The notes beneath the pieces are model-generated. The model saw nothing but the letters and a program-made list of their open reading frames with translations. It had not been told where the DNA came from and made no database searches. DNA of 64,000 bases, taken from NCBI GenBank assembly GCA_032158295.1, contig CM063244.1, positions 10,196,376 through 10,260,375 on the forward strand. Direction: 5' to 3'. Origin of the DNA: Pycnopodia helianthoides (taxonomy: Eukaryota > Echinodermata > Asteroidea > Forcipulatida > Asteriidae). A program made the translations under genes and the position numbers. Within the stretch, counting starts at the first letter, position 1; the number at the start of each line of letters is the position of its first letter. Positions 47,194-60,000 of this stretch are shown piece after piece.

Positions 47194-47845
47194 ACTCCTA
47201 GAATTATGAGGTTCCATGAACCTCATAGAGGTCCATGTACAAACTACAATACAAAACTTTTTTTCATTTACGTTTCTGCACCTGGAGTTCTCATTTGAAA
47301 TCGGATCTCGCCAAAATTAGGCTCTACGTGTTCCTTGGAATCTCATTGAGCGTTGCATGGGTCAAGAAAATCCACTCCGCAAATTTAAAATTGTTAAAAA
47401 GCAATAAATTCTTCCGGTCATTCCCAGTCCTCTTCAAACAGTGTGAGTGTTATAACAAATATGGCGCTTGCTGCGCTCGCAAAGGTCTACCGAACAAACT
47501 GGTACTCCGCGCGCAGCAACGCTGGTCCCGGCAACTGTAGGTTGGTTTTGTACACACATCATGTGACTCCAGCGCCATATTTGTTATAACACTCACACTG
47601 TTTGAAGAGGACTGGGAATGACCGGAAGAATTTATTGCTTTTTAACAATTTTAAATTTGCGGAGTGGATTTTCTTGACCCATGCAACGCTCAATGAGATT
47701 CCAAGGAACACGTAGAGCCTAATTTTGGCGAGATCCGATTTCAAATGAGAACTCCAGGTGCAGAAACGTAAATGAAAAAAAGTTTTGTATTGTAGTTTGT
47801 ACATGGACCTCTATGAGGTTCATGGAACCTCATAATTCTAGGAGT
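47194..47845. mobile_element. Foldback element, 652 bp, with 11-bp target duplications
   Basis: Both halves are near-identical inverted copies of about 275 bp (47194-47467 and 47572-47845), starting ACTCCTAGAATTATGAGGTT at each end. They surround a ~100-bp centre (CTGCGCTCGCAAAGG ... GTACACACATCATGTGACTCC). The 11-base sequence AGCCCCAGAGT occurs directly at 47183-47193 and 47846-47856, as a target duplication. Both arms contain the same ~80-residue open frame (MYKLQYKTFF start), which is expected of any inverted repeat and not evidence of a gene. No transposase is encoded. Confidence 0.92.
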
Positions 47846-48022
47846 AGCCCCAGAGTTAGTGCCATTATCATTATTCACGGGGAGTCCAGAGTATATCTGC
47901 CCTAGAATAGGGCTGGGTGTACAACCTACTCCTAGAACTATGACTCTATGAGGTGGTGCAAACATGCAGCACCCTGATATCTATGACCTATTGTTCCTGT
48001 CCATGCAGTGACCAACTGTGCC

Positions 48023-51000
48023 ATGTCTGCAGCGATGAGTGGAAGTGACTCATCCATTCGAGAGGGATTTCTCTGTCCAATCTGCTTTAAGGATCTCAAC
48101 TCTGTCTACCAGCTGCAGACGCATTTTGAAGACAATCACAGCAATGAGGACAAGGCTGTTTTACAACAGCTTAAAGGATTTTTTGGTTAGTTTTTTGTTT
48201 TGTTTACATACTGTACTGTCACAGCGAGCACATCTTGCTCAGCAAAAATGGTGTACCTGGTTGGAGGTGTGTTTTAATAAATATTCATAAATACCTTGGA
48301 CAGCTTATCCATTCTGATTGGCCGAGAGAAGATCACGTGGCCATATTATAAATGTGTGATATAAACACAAGTCAGAGTTGATGCAACTCTAATCCCGCTG
48401 GGGTAACGGGAAAGTGTTTTTTTTATAATCCCAAAGCAAACTGGTTAAGAACGATGTAAGGAGAGGAAGTGACTAGTAACACATTGAAATGGATATGTGT
48501 AGTAAAGGTCCAAAGTGCTTGCCAGATCATGACAGAAACGTACAGGGTGAAACTCTTGTCTTACTAAAAAGTACACAGTATATTGCTCTATTATGCATTA
48601 CACATCTGAGGGGACAAAGCAATTAGGATAAAGTGCCTTGTGCCAGAGAAGAAGTGCCAGGACCAGACGCCGACTTCACAAAACTTTCCGCAACTGCGTA
48701 AGTCCACTTGTGCAATATTTATTGCGTAAGTTGTGCACCACTGACATAAGAAATATTGCACAAGTGGATTTGCGTAAAGTTTTGTGAAATCGGCTGCAGT
48801 ACCCAAACCCACAACACCATAATTTGCATCCAGTGTGCAATAAACCCATTGGCCAAAAAAAACCACTTGTATGAATTTACACCTAAAAGAAATTACCCAA
48901 TGATGTATGTATGAGCTCTCTGTGCAGTGTGCACAAATCAGCAGTTAGTCTTTGTTCAAGACACTCCTATATTTATATCTAGAAAGCTCTACTCCTGTTG
49001 TTCATTTCCCTCGGCGATAGAGTTGCCAAGGGTGCTATCAACCATGTTTGGCCATGGCCATGTTTAAACGTGCGATATAAACACAATGAGAAGTGTTTAA
49101 ACATACGCGTGGCGCGCAAGCTTACGCAGGCGCTAATTTACGCTTAACATAATCAATACATACAGGTACTCGATCTAAAATCTTTGCAAAACCGAGCCCC
49201 GAGGGCGTGACAGAAGTTGAAAATTTACAGAAAACTTTGACAGATTTTCCAATATTATTACACTTTTAAGCAAAAAGGACATTTATGAGTGGAAATAAAA
49301 GAGTAGTGGCTCGGTCTTAACTGGCCTTTTAAAACCTTGCAGGGCCGTGGCCTAGCGATAAAGAACCTCGCCTGCCGCTCGGTCCTAATTATCGCACGGC
49401 CGGGTTTTAAACGGCCGGTTAAGACCTCGTCGCCACTCTTATATTCCCTTACTAATAAGCAGTTTGACTTCAAGCAGTCCTCGACTTATTTCTTAGTTGT
49501 TTTTTTCCTCAAAAAGGTAAAGCCAAGAAGCTTCTGAGTAAACAGGACGAGCAGTCTGTGGAGGTGGTGGATGATATCATTGATGTGACAGACGAGAGGT
49601 CTGCTGGGCCGGTGACAACGTCAGCCTGTGTTGGAGGATTTGATGTCGCATTGTGGCCCCCTCAAGAATTGGGTAAACATGTTAACAGTCATGAACGGAC
49701 CGGTCCATTAACCCTCTGACTGTCTGACCGTTCAGTTGTTATGAGCCACATGATGTTGAATGATAGAAAATCTATGCCAGCCTGCAATAATATACCATGA
49801 TGTGAATGCATCTACACAATACACAATCAACCCTCCTACTGTCTTACCACTCATTATTATCCACTGTAGTTTTGAATGCACTTATGTTAAGCTGCAGTAT
49901 GATATAATGTGGTGAATGCAGTGCGCAATACATTTAATCAACCTTCCTACTGTCTGACCATTCAATATTATCCGCTGTACATAGTTTTGAATGCACTTTG
50001 TCAGGCTGCAGTATGATATCATGTGGTGAATGCAATGCTCAATACAGATAATCAACCCTCCTACTGTGTGACCATTCAATATTATCCGCTGTAGTTTTGA
50101 ATGCACTTTGTCAGGCTGCAGTATGATATCATGTGGTGAATGCAATGCTCAATACATAATCAACCCTCCTACTATCTGACCATTTAATATTATCCACTGT
50201 AGTTTTGAATGCACTTTGTCAGGCTGTAGTAAGATATAATGTGGTCAATGCAATGCTCAATACATAATCAACCCTCCTACTGTCTGACCATTCAATACTA
50301 TCCGCTGCAGTTTTGAATGCACTTTGTCAGGCTGCAGTATGATATCATGTAGTGAATGCAATGCTCAATACATAACCAACCCTCCTACTGTCTGACCATT
50401 CAATACCATCCACTGTAGTTTTGAAGGCACTATGTAAGGCTGCAGTATGATACGTTGTGGAGAATGCATCTACACAGTACACAGTCAACCCTCCCACTTT
50501 TTGACCATTTAATATTATCCCACTGTAATTGGGAATGATAATTACACTTTGCCAGCCTGCAATCTGATACCTTGTGGTGAATGCACCTACACAGTACTCA
50601 GAGAGTTTTGTGCATAGTTGCTCCACCCTACACAACCTAAGTAAGTGAGTGGTTCTGAATGGTTGGTCAAATCACTGGAAGATTTTTTAAAAGCATTATC
50701 TCCTCCCTGTAATGCATGCAATGACAAACTTCCATCATCTTCCAACCAAAAGTCTGACATTAGTTAAAACGTAGGCAAGCTGACGCAATTAGCCATTTTG
50801 AGATATGGTGGACTCAATACTGTGACACTACTTGGTTTGGGTGAATTTGTCTATACAGACCTTATAAATGCACATGATGTCATTTGAGTAGGGCGCCCTC
50901 GCCTAGAGGTCAAAAGGAAGATGTTCAATGGCCAATGCTGTGCGCTGCGGGTACAAATCTGTGCGTTTCTATTGTTTGTATCATTGGTTTACCTCTAAGA

Positions 51001-54000
51001 TGGTGGCTTGATGACATCAATGCTAAGGTCTATACACCCAAACCAAACAGTGCACCAATAGTGTCTGCCATACCTCAAAAAGTAGGGTTGTGCGTCTACG
51101 TTTATTCTCCTAAATGGTTAAATGGAACTTGTGATTTCCTGTTAACCATTTAACCGTATACCAATTTCAATCAAAAACAAAAAATGAAATGTCAACGCAC
51201 TTTCCAGGATCGACTGCGATTTTAAAAGAGAAACTTTAGCCACAGTCTTCACCATTTATAGCCATTTATAAAACCACAAAACACAGGTGTAGAGTGTGTA
51301 CAAAGCAAATTGTATTACCAATTGCAAGGGACTGAAAATAATGTACTACATTTTGTCCGGTATTAAGATAAGACAGTTCCACCAACAAAAGGGATGTCAA
51401 TCATTCTCCCTTGATAGCATCTTGGGCTAAAATTTTCAAGAAAAGGAAGGTCCGAATTATTAATATTATTATTATCTTATATATTGTTCATTATCTTTCT
51501 TTTTTTAATGTCGGCTTTGTTTAACCGATAAGGTAATTTGGAAACGGATAGCTGTGTTGTATGTCGTTCACTGCACTAGCTTGATGATCAAGGGGCAGAG
51601 ACATGTCTACCAATTCAAGCAACATCTACTGCTACGGTTGGCAGGGTTGAAATTGCTACCACTTCAATTGTTTGCCCAAGCCAGTGCTACTTATAGTAAT
51701 TGACTTACTTAGACAGAGGAATGGTTGATTTATTTCAAACTTCAAAACACATCACAACCAGCGGATTGGCTTACGCCTAAATTTAGATCAAACTAAACAG
51801 CTACTTGAGTGAAAGTACAGTACTCTCAATAATATACTGTACAGTAGCAGTACACAGTATAATAGACGATGCAAGTCTCGCCTGTATTCAAACATTTTGG
51901 GGACCACTTTGGTCCCACGTACGTTGCTTTAACGCGTGAAGGAAACAAACTCCCGCACTTTAATGGGTCCCAAATTTCGAATACAAATTTTCTATAGCAC
52001 AGAACAGTCACAGGTAATTATAATACAACAACTACAATGTGAAGGTCAAGGGTCAAAACGTGGCTGGCTACTTATGCTACCATATACAAATTTTAAAAAA
52101 ATGATTCATCTATCCAGTAAAATACGTTATTTAACTGAAGGCATAAACCCAAATGATAATGGGGACACTGGGGGATCCCTCCCATTTTTGTGAAAAAAAT
52201 TTAGGAGCATCCCAATAAGATAAAAAGATAAAAATATCCAAAGACCTAAAAAATGTGCACTCTCCATGTCGAAAGCTAAACGGAAGGGAGGAAGGTCCAA
52301 AAGCTGCAGACACAAACTCAATGTTTTACAATAAATATGCAATTTACACAGATGCATGAGTCCGAGAACACTGAGGGCGCACTTCGAATGCCAACACTAT
52401 AATTACTTTGTGTTTGCACTCAGGAGCTGTGTGCGAGCATTATGACTACTTTAGGGGTCAGCGTGGCACCAGGATAGACCGTAGCACCGTGGAAACCAAC
52501 AAGCTACTGATCCGTCTCGAGAAACTAGTGAAGTTTAACGGTGAATGCAGCGACCCATCCAAGCGTAAAGGTAAACGAGCCCGCAAAGGTATGGACAAAA
52601 TGTGTATCCTCATTACAGATAGTAACATCAGTAATTGCAATCCAAATTGAAGGCGCTTTTTCATATTCTCACCTGAAATCAAGAAACCAGACAGATTTTC
52701 TTCCTTCCAGCCTCGCTTTGGCTACATTGGGTTGTACAGGAGAAAAGCAACATGGCCGCACCTGATGGGAAAGGTCCATAGGCATCTCTCCTGTTGTTAC
52801 ATCCCATGTCTAAAATCTCTGTTGATGCAAAATCAACATGAAAAAAAAAGAATGATTTAGAACTTGTAATTACTATAGCAACTCGCTCAGACAGGGGCGG
52901 ATCTATGGGGATCTATGGTGTTTTGGCATGTGGCTAAATTATGGGAAACCTGGATTTTAGCCAACTGTAACCCCCCCACCCCTGGATCCGTCAATGTGCC
53001 CTGGGCGATATCCAAATCATGATCATACACATTTCATTCCATTCTCATCAAAGGACACTTATCAAGCTGCTCAGAATCAACTTTGTGCACCATATAGGCC
53101 CCTAGTGACTGAGGCAATGAATAAATCCTAATAGATGCCATCTTTATGGGCATCAAGGGTTTTTGGCTTTGAGCTGCGTCAAGCGTCCTAACTTTTCTGT
53201 GCAGCAAAGTTGGTTCACCGACCAATTATGCGAGGAATCTGATAAAACTCCTGCATGCTGCATGTGGTATTTACGCATAACGCATAGCTGTCTGTAAATG
53301 AAATAACTGGTTTGCCCTTAAAGATGGCCGACTTTACACTGTGTGACGTCAAGTGTGGACTGTCAATGATATTTGTAAAGGGAATATACACCATTAGTCA
53401 TTTTGTAAATTAATTTCTGAGACACTTGGTGGCAGCAGACAGGCACACCAGGACATGATTTCACAAAGCTGCTTATAACCAGAGTATAGTGCTTAACACT
53501 TTTCTGCTGAGCAAAAATATGCAGGAAACCAGTTACATACGGTGACTTAGTATTTGGCTGGTAACCTTTTTCTGGTAAGCACAGACGTTTTGCGCCATGT
53601 TTTGTGCCTGTAAAGCAGCTCTGTAAAACAGGGTCCATGTGTGTTTTGGCAGTATTCTGGGCATGCACAAGTTTTTTTCAGTACAAAGTAGAGTTACGGC
53701 CGGGAAAACAGCCATGGGCATTAAGTCCCTTTCTGGAGACGCGTTTGTTCAAAGAAGAACCAAGGGTTGATTTCACAAAACTCTTCCTAACTTAGGACTA
53801 GTCCTAGGCAATGCTAAGAGATAGGACTAGTCTTAAGTTAAGACCAGTTACTGGTCCTAACTGCAGATCAGACTAGTCTTATCTCTTTGTGAAATCGGCC
53901 CCAGGGCTGGGAAACAGAACTTTTTCGAAAAAGTGCACTCTACTCGTCTTCAGGAGGGTAGACGTTCTTCTGAACATGAACAGAGCACACTAATTTATCT

Positions 54001-57000
54001 CCTAATTTAACACTCGTTCTTCTCAGAACCCAAACTACCCCTGATAGAGGTTTAACTCACATTGTAGTTGTTACCCGTAAACACTGTGGTCCAGCGGTTA
54101 GACAGCAGGAATAGAATAAGTATTGTCGTCTAGTTACTGAATCTCAATTTCTTGGTATGTGCAACTCATAATCATGGACGTTAAACCAATGCTTGATAGA
54201 TTGGCTGTTTGCCAGCTTGGTGTTCATGTCCCCTTGTGGGAGTTTGCTGAGTTCCCTTGACGGGAAGATCATCTAAACAACAAACAAACAAACAAACAAA
54301 CAAACAAACAAACAAACAAACCTTTCCAATTCTTACTTCCTACACCACACAAAGCTTCAAATCTTGCCTACCGGTGATTCTTTCTCCAGCTGCTGCCACC
54401 CACATACTCATGTACTAGTAACAACCCCAAAAGTGCCCCATTACAGAACACTTCAATTCAAGATTCGCAAGTTAACTTTATGTGGAAAGGTATACAATAT
54501 GAATCGTTAGCCACCAATAACTTTTATTCACAAGACTAAAATCTCCTTCATTACCCCTTATTTATTTATTTACATTTTATGGTGTCACTGACAGTAACCT
54601 CTTGTCATTTGCTTGTGCTTCTTTAAAAATTCTTACTATTATTGTTTGTGTGAAGCGCTTTGGGCGCCTTTTTAGGCGGATTCTGCTCTGTATAAGATCT
54701 TTTTTATTACTGTTACTAGTGGAAGGGATTTGCAAATCAGATTTACATAGTTGGTCAGCTGCCAAACAAAAAGTCAAAGTCTTCTCTTTCAATGAACTCA
54801 GTGAAGCAGTGGGAAGTTCACATCTTCTCAGCGATCATAAAGCAGTGCCAGTCCTCCAGAGAAATAATTTGTAAACCTATATTGTTTTCTTCTTATGTCC
54901 ACTCCTCCCCTCTCCCACCTCCCCCCCCCCTACCATCTTTATTCTTTTCTTAGCCTTTGAAAAGACGGTAGTGCCTTGGAAGGATGATTCCTCCACAAAG
55001 TTTTGTCCGTTTTGCTTGGAGCGTTTCGGTCTGTCCCTAAGACGCCATCACTGCCGCCTCTGTGGTAACATCGCATGCCTGAAATGCTCCGACTTTGTGC
55101 CAGACACTGTGTGCGGTAAGTCGTTAACATTTTTTAAAAGCAATCTATTATTTCCACGAAACACTAGGAACAGATGTGTTGTTAAAACCTCATGTGTCGC
55201 ATATCGACTTGAGTGCTGTCTTGCCTTTTACGATAAATCTTAATTGTGTCAATTTTGGGTTAAAAATTCTGTGTCTGTAACTGTGCAGTGTGCATTTCAG
55301 ATGACGCACACATGGTTTTGGCCTGCACCATATATTCACATGCGATTTGGTTCCAAAAATTGCAGACCATGGACCAACAGTAGCTGCGTGTGATACAATG
55401 GTACAGTGGATACAATGGTGGACTCATGAGATACATGTACATTGTATACGTGTACATTACCACTACATTACCAAGGCCTTGCATTTTCTCTATGGCACAA
55501 GTTTGTCAGCTCTGTAAACTCCACCTCCCCATCCCCCTCCATTGCAAGATTGCAGATTGGTCATAGACTGTACTTGCAGTCAGCAATGCTTGCGGTAAGT
55601 GGAGTGTGGATGGAGCTTTGGGTCTTGCAAGCCCACACTAGCAGGCCTGTGTGCACACTAGCAGGCCTGTGTGCACACTAGCAGGCCTGTGTGCACACTA
55701 GCAGGCCTGTGTGCACACTAGCAGGCCTTTGTGATAAACATATTCTATGTGTACTCCGCAAGGAGAAAATGTTTTCTAACTGGAGATTTGGGGACCATCA
55801 GTGATGTTGCCTAAAGGGGTCATAGGCTTTGTCAATTGGGCCCGTCCGGGGATACAACTCAAAGGGGTTCTCCTGAGTCCTGTTTTTGCTAAAAAAAATG
55901 AACGAGTTATTAAAGAAAATGTGTTTTCGGTCTATTGGCTGCAGACTGGCCGGTCATCGGAGGGTTTTAATGCATATTTGCAAGAACCAGACAACTAGCT
56001 TTGAAAATTAACAACACCATGTATCGAAATACTTTAGTTGGTGTTCGGCGTTATGCTTTGTATTATGTTGTTTTCTAGCATGTATCAGCTACCTTAAATT
56101 GATACATTGTCTGCGCGTTCAAGCGTACGCTTGTACACGTGAGCACGCGTCACCATCTTGCCCAAAAAAACAAAAAAACCAGTTGATTTGATAGTTCTCC
56201 GCACAACAAGCACAGCGCATACAGATCTTTTACTCTACAATATGCATGTTTAAAAGCCATTTATTCGTTAGTTCACAGAGCTGGCCTTTATATCACATGT
56301 TGATACACCCCCATGTGACCAGTCTTGGACCAAACAGAGTGCAGAAACTCTCTGAGGTATTTATAAATCAGCTGAAAAGATACTGGTTGCGACCCCCTTT
56401 TAATTTGTTTTCCAATTTATTTCAGCACAGTGGCCAGGTAGCTCAGTTGGTAGAGCGCCGGCACAGTAATCCGGCGGTCGCAGGTCCAAGTCCCCCTCTA
56501 ATCAGTTTTTCTTTGTTCATCCCAAAATTTATTCAAATTTACTCGGTCCATTTCCCTTGTGGGTTATTACTTGATATTTGAAATAAAAATTGCATCCCCT
56601 TAAGGTGATCCCTTGGCTGCAGCTTCTCAGGTTGTATCATAAACTTGGGTGTGATCCCTGGCTATACGGCAGTTACAGGTTGTTTGGCGTCTGACTGGCA
56701 CCCTCGAACAAAGATATTGACAAATTAGGGAGAACGCCAACATAAGGTGGCACGTTAATCCGGAGGTTGCAGGTTCAAGTCCTGCTCTAGTCAATTCTTC
56801 TTTGTTCAACCCCCAAATTAACCAATTTATTTCAATTAAAATTATTCTCCACGAGCGCACGTGTGATTACGAACTTATCTTCAAGACCACTTGACGCGCA
56901 GCATAAAATAACGCAATACTTGAAGTAAGAAGAGCATGTTGTTGAACTGGGTTAAATATGGGCCGTGCAATATAGATATATCACAGGCTTGTTGCTATGG

Positions 57001-60000
57001 ATCAACCAATCAGAATTGATGATTAAAGTTTGCATTAAGATAATAGAATTTATTGTGTATGCAGGAAGTAAAGGGAGCAAGTTGTCTTTCTTTGTAGAAA
57101 GATAATAGCAGAAAGATACTAGCATAAAGATACTAGCAGAAAGATAATAGCATAGTTTTAAGATAATAGCAGAAAGATAGTAGCACTTATTGTGTATGCA
57201 AGAAGTAAAGGTAGCAGGTTGTCTTGTTTTGTAGAAAGTGTATTGAAGTCGGAGGAAGAGTTGTTAAGAGAGCATCGACAGAAACAAGCGCGGAGAGCTG
57301 GAGGTGCGGAGGGAGGGGGAGCGGAAGACACGAGTGGCACGCTGAGGATTTGCAAACATTGCGACGGCCTGCTGGTTATCAAACTGCAGAAGTTGAAACA
57401 AAAGGCGATCAAGCCAGCTTCAGTACTACTTTATGAGGTATGAGGTTAAAATGAAATTCATTTTTTTATAATATGGACAAGGGCCAGTCACTTCGGGAAA
57501 ACAGTTCACCAGCCAAAACAGTTTGGGTTTTATTTTGATTGGTTCCCTGTTAGTTCTTGCTCATCGGTTAAATTTGTGAAGTAACTTTTTCTGCCTTAGA
57601 CAGCATCTTGTATGAAGTTGTTCCTGGCGCGAACTGTACATACAGTACAAGCACTGAAGCCATTGTTGGAGCCGATTTAGTTGAGGAAACCATCCCAAAC
57701 ATACAATTATGAAGAATTCATTTTTTCAAGCACTAATCAACGACTCGCCTGTTTGTCATGTTTTTATACATTTTTACATTTTAAAGTGAGCCACTCGACT
57801 CTAAATTTGATCATCAACATGGATTCACCCAAATCAACGTCATTGCAGAAATTATGTTGGAATCTGGGTTTAAATTTGATGTAGGTCTCGATTGCTTTTG
57901 ACCCGTACCCCAATTTTTTAAAATTTATTTTGATAAAATGAAGATTCGTTTTTGGAATTTGTAATGGGTCTCGACAAGGTCTCAGACCGAGATTATTTGA
58001 CTCTGTATGTGTGATTATTGGATTAACAGTTTTTGTTGATTGCCTGTATCACCAGGCAATTCTTCACCATCAGCATGAACTTTGTGTCCTTATTATTCGT
58101 TAACAACCCACATGTCACTTCATGTGAGTTGCATCCATTGAGCAACATGTATGTTCGACATATCAGGGTGTATACTTAGTCACATGGACAGGACAAAAAG
58201 TGATCCGTATCACACAAAACCTTAGAAAGAGTTTATAAATAAGATTTGGTCCGTTTGTTGTGTTGTTTGCAACTTCTACATTTTAAAATGAGCTGCTTAT
58301 TTAATACATGTAGCTAACTTTGATCATCAACATGGATGCTACTAAAAACAACATCATCAAAACCAAATTTGTTGGCTCCTAAGTCTTTTGTATTTCGCTG
58401 TAGAGCAAAAATACTGCTGAACCATAGATTAAATCTTGCTGAATCCAGGTGAAAGTTGTTTGGTGTAATTCACACCCACATGTCACCGGATGCCCAGAGT
58501 TTGTTTCTTTTGCTTTCAAGGAAATGTCTATGTTTTTTTGTTTTTCCCTGTACCAGCCATGACTGAACATCTGCATAATTATGTAGATTTGTATTCCTAT
58601 TATTTGTGTCTGTGTTAAATAATTTGTACGTATACAACTAAGATTGGGAGTCGAGTAAAAATACTGCTAAATTGTCGTAACCTTGGTGTCATGTTTAATT
58701 CTTCCATGTAATTGTCTTCCCATGTCTTTAGTATTTGTAAATCGGTGCGATATCAACTGAGAAAATTCGGCTTTATTCGTCAATATTGAACTTGTTCAGC
58801 TACAGAGAAACTTGTTGATGCTCTAATTTCTCTCGCTTAGATTTTTGTAATTCATTTTACATCAGTTCTTTAACACACAACTCGCCTGTCTCCTCAAACT
58901 TCAAAACTCTGCTCCACGTATTGTCTCTGTCTTGCCTCAGTGTCAGGCACTGGTTTCAAATATTCTCGGTCTGAGACCTTGCCGAGACCCATTAAAAAAA
59001 CTCCTGTATGTGTGAAGTTGATTATTGATTAACCGTTTTGGTCTCACCAGGCAATTCTTCACCATCAGCATGAACTCTGTGTCCTTAAATATTCGTTAAC
59101 AACCCACATGTCACTTCATGTGTTTGCATCCATTGAGCAACATGTATGTTCGACATAGCCAACACAACAGTCAGGTTGTATACTTAGTCAAATGGACAGG
59201 ACGAAAAGTGATCTGGATCACTCAAAACCTTAGAAAGAGTTTATAAATAAGATTTGAAGAAAACAAGTTTTCTTAATTCTTTTTAATTTAAACATTGTGG
59301 TCTTGTTGACAATGAGACATACACATGTACATGTAATGTTAAGCAACTCCTTGATTCATAGATTTGCTTTTTATGGAGTACGAAGAGTTTTGGACAATAC
59401 AACAGAACATTAAAGCATTCGACCCCCTTCAAGTTTTGTTTTTGATCAAATCATGTCACTGAACAGGCAAGGTCCAGTTCAGATTCCATCAGATTTGTGA
59501 GTTGTGTTCATACAGGCAACTCTACTTCCTTCATGTCCTTGCAGGGACTAATAATATTACCCCCAAAATAATTGAACCAGCAGAACTATCAGCTTGAAGT
59601 AACAAAAAACTTTCCACATGTGGGCCCAGGTTGAAGGGTGTGCATCAAAAAGTTAAAACTGATATTTTCCAAGTTCGCAGTTTTTTCTTACATAGTTTGA
59701 ACACTGACATATTTGTTGAAATGTTAAAAAAGGAAGTGAGTTAGTATGCGCTAGACTGAAGCTGAGGGATGTTCTTATTTGTTTTTTGCTGAAGTTTTAA
59801 CAGCCATAGGCACAGTCCTCTTGAATTGAAGGTCCCCTTGTGTGTCAGTAAGGACTTGGTTTCGGTCTCAGGCTCGGGTAGGGAGGTCTCCCCCTTGGTC
59901 TTGGTCTTGAAAGATGAGGTCTCAGTCTCAAACTTTGAGGTCTTGACTCCAACACTGGCCCTGAGATGTAATTTGATTGTACATTGTTTCCCTGTTAGTT

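Larger units (their letters stand above)
43334..48008. other. Intergenic interval upstream of RBSN
   Basis: No supportable exon. It includes three scattered copies of TTCCGTCC(C/T)GT at about 44740, 44929 and 45070. It also has a diverged fragment of the GACAAGTTCTC element (about 45940-46070), a perfect hairpin at 46851-46912 and the foldback element at 47194-47845. RBSN's promoter and 5' UTR exon should lie here, since the first recognised exon begins at an acceptor (CTGTCCATGCAG, ending 48008). Confidence 0.5.
52571..54953. other. RBSN intron upstream of the FYVE exon
   Basis: Contains two palindromic MITEs (53451-53635 and 53768-53902) and a CAAA microsatellite (54275-54322). Otherwise it is unassigned; the ORFs at 54577-54874 are not conserved in any way I recognise. 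Confidence 0.55.

Noticed and set aside
47235..47804. Two identical ~80-100-residue ORFs on opposite strands (MYKLQYKTFF...)
   Set aside because: They are the same sequence in the two arms of a palindromic element; no protein family resemblance, and the identity is explained by the inverted repeat.
56437..56510. tRNA gene candidate (TAGCTCAGTTGGTAGAGCG)
   Set aside because: The B box is degraded (GGTCCAAGTCC), the T arm is not paired convincingly, and the SINE tail follows.
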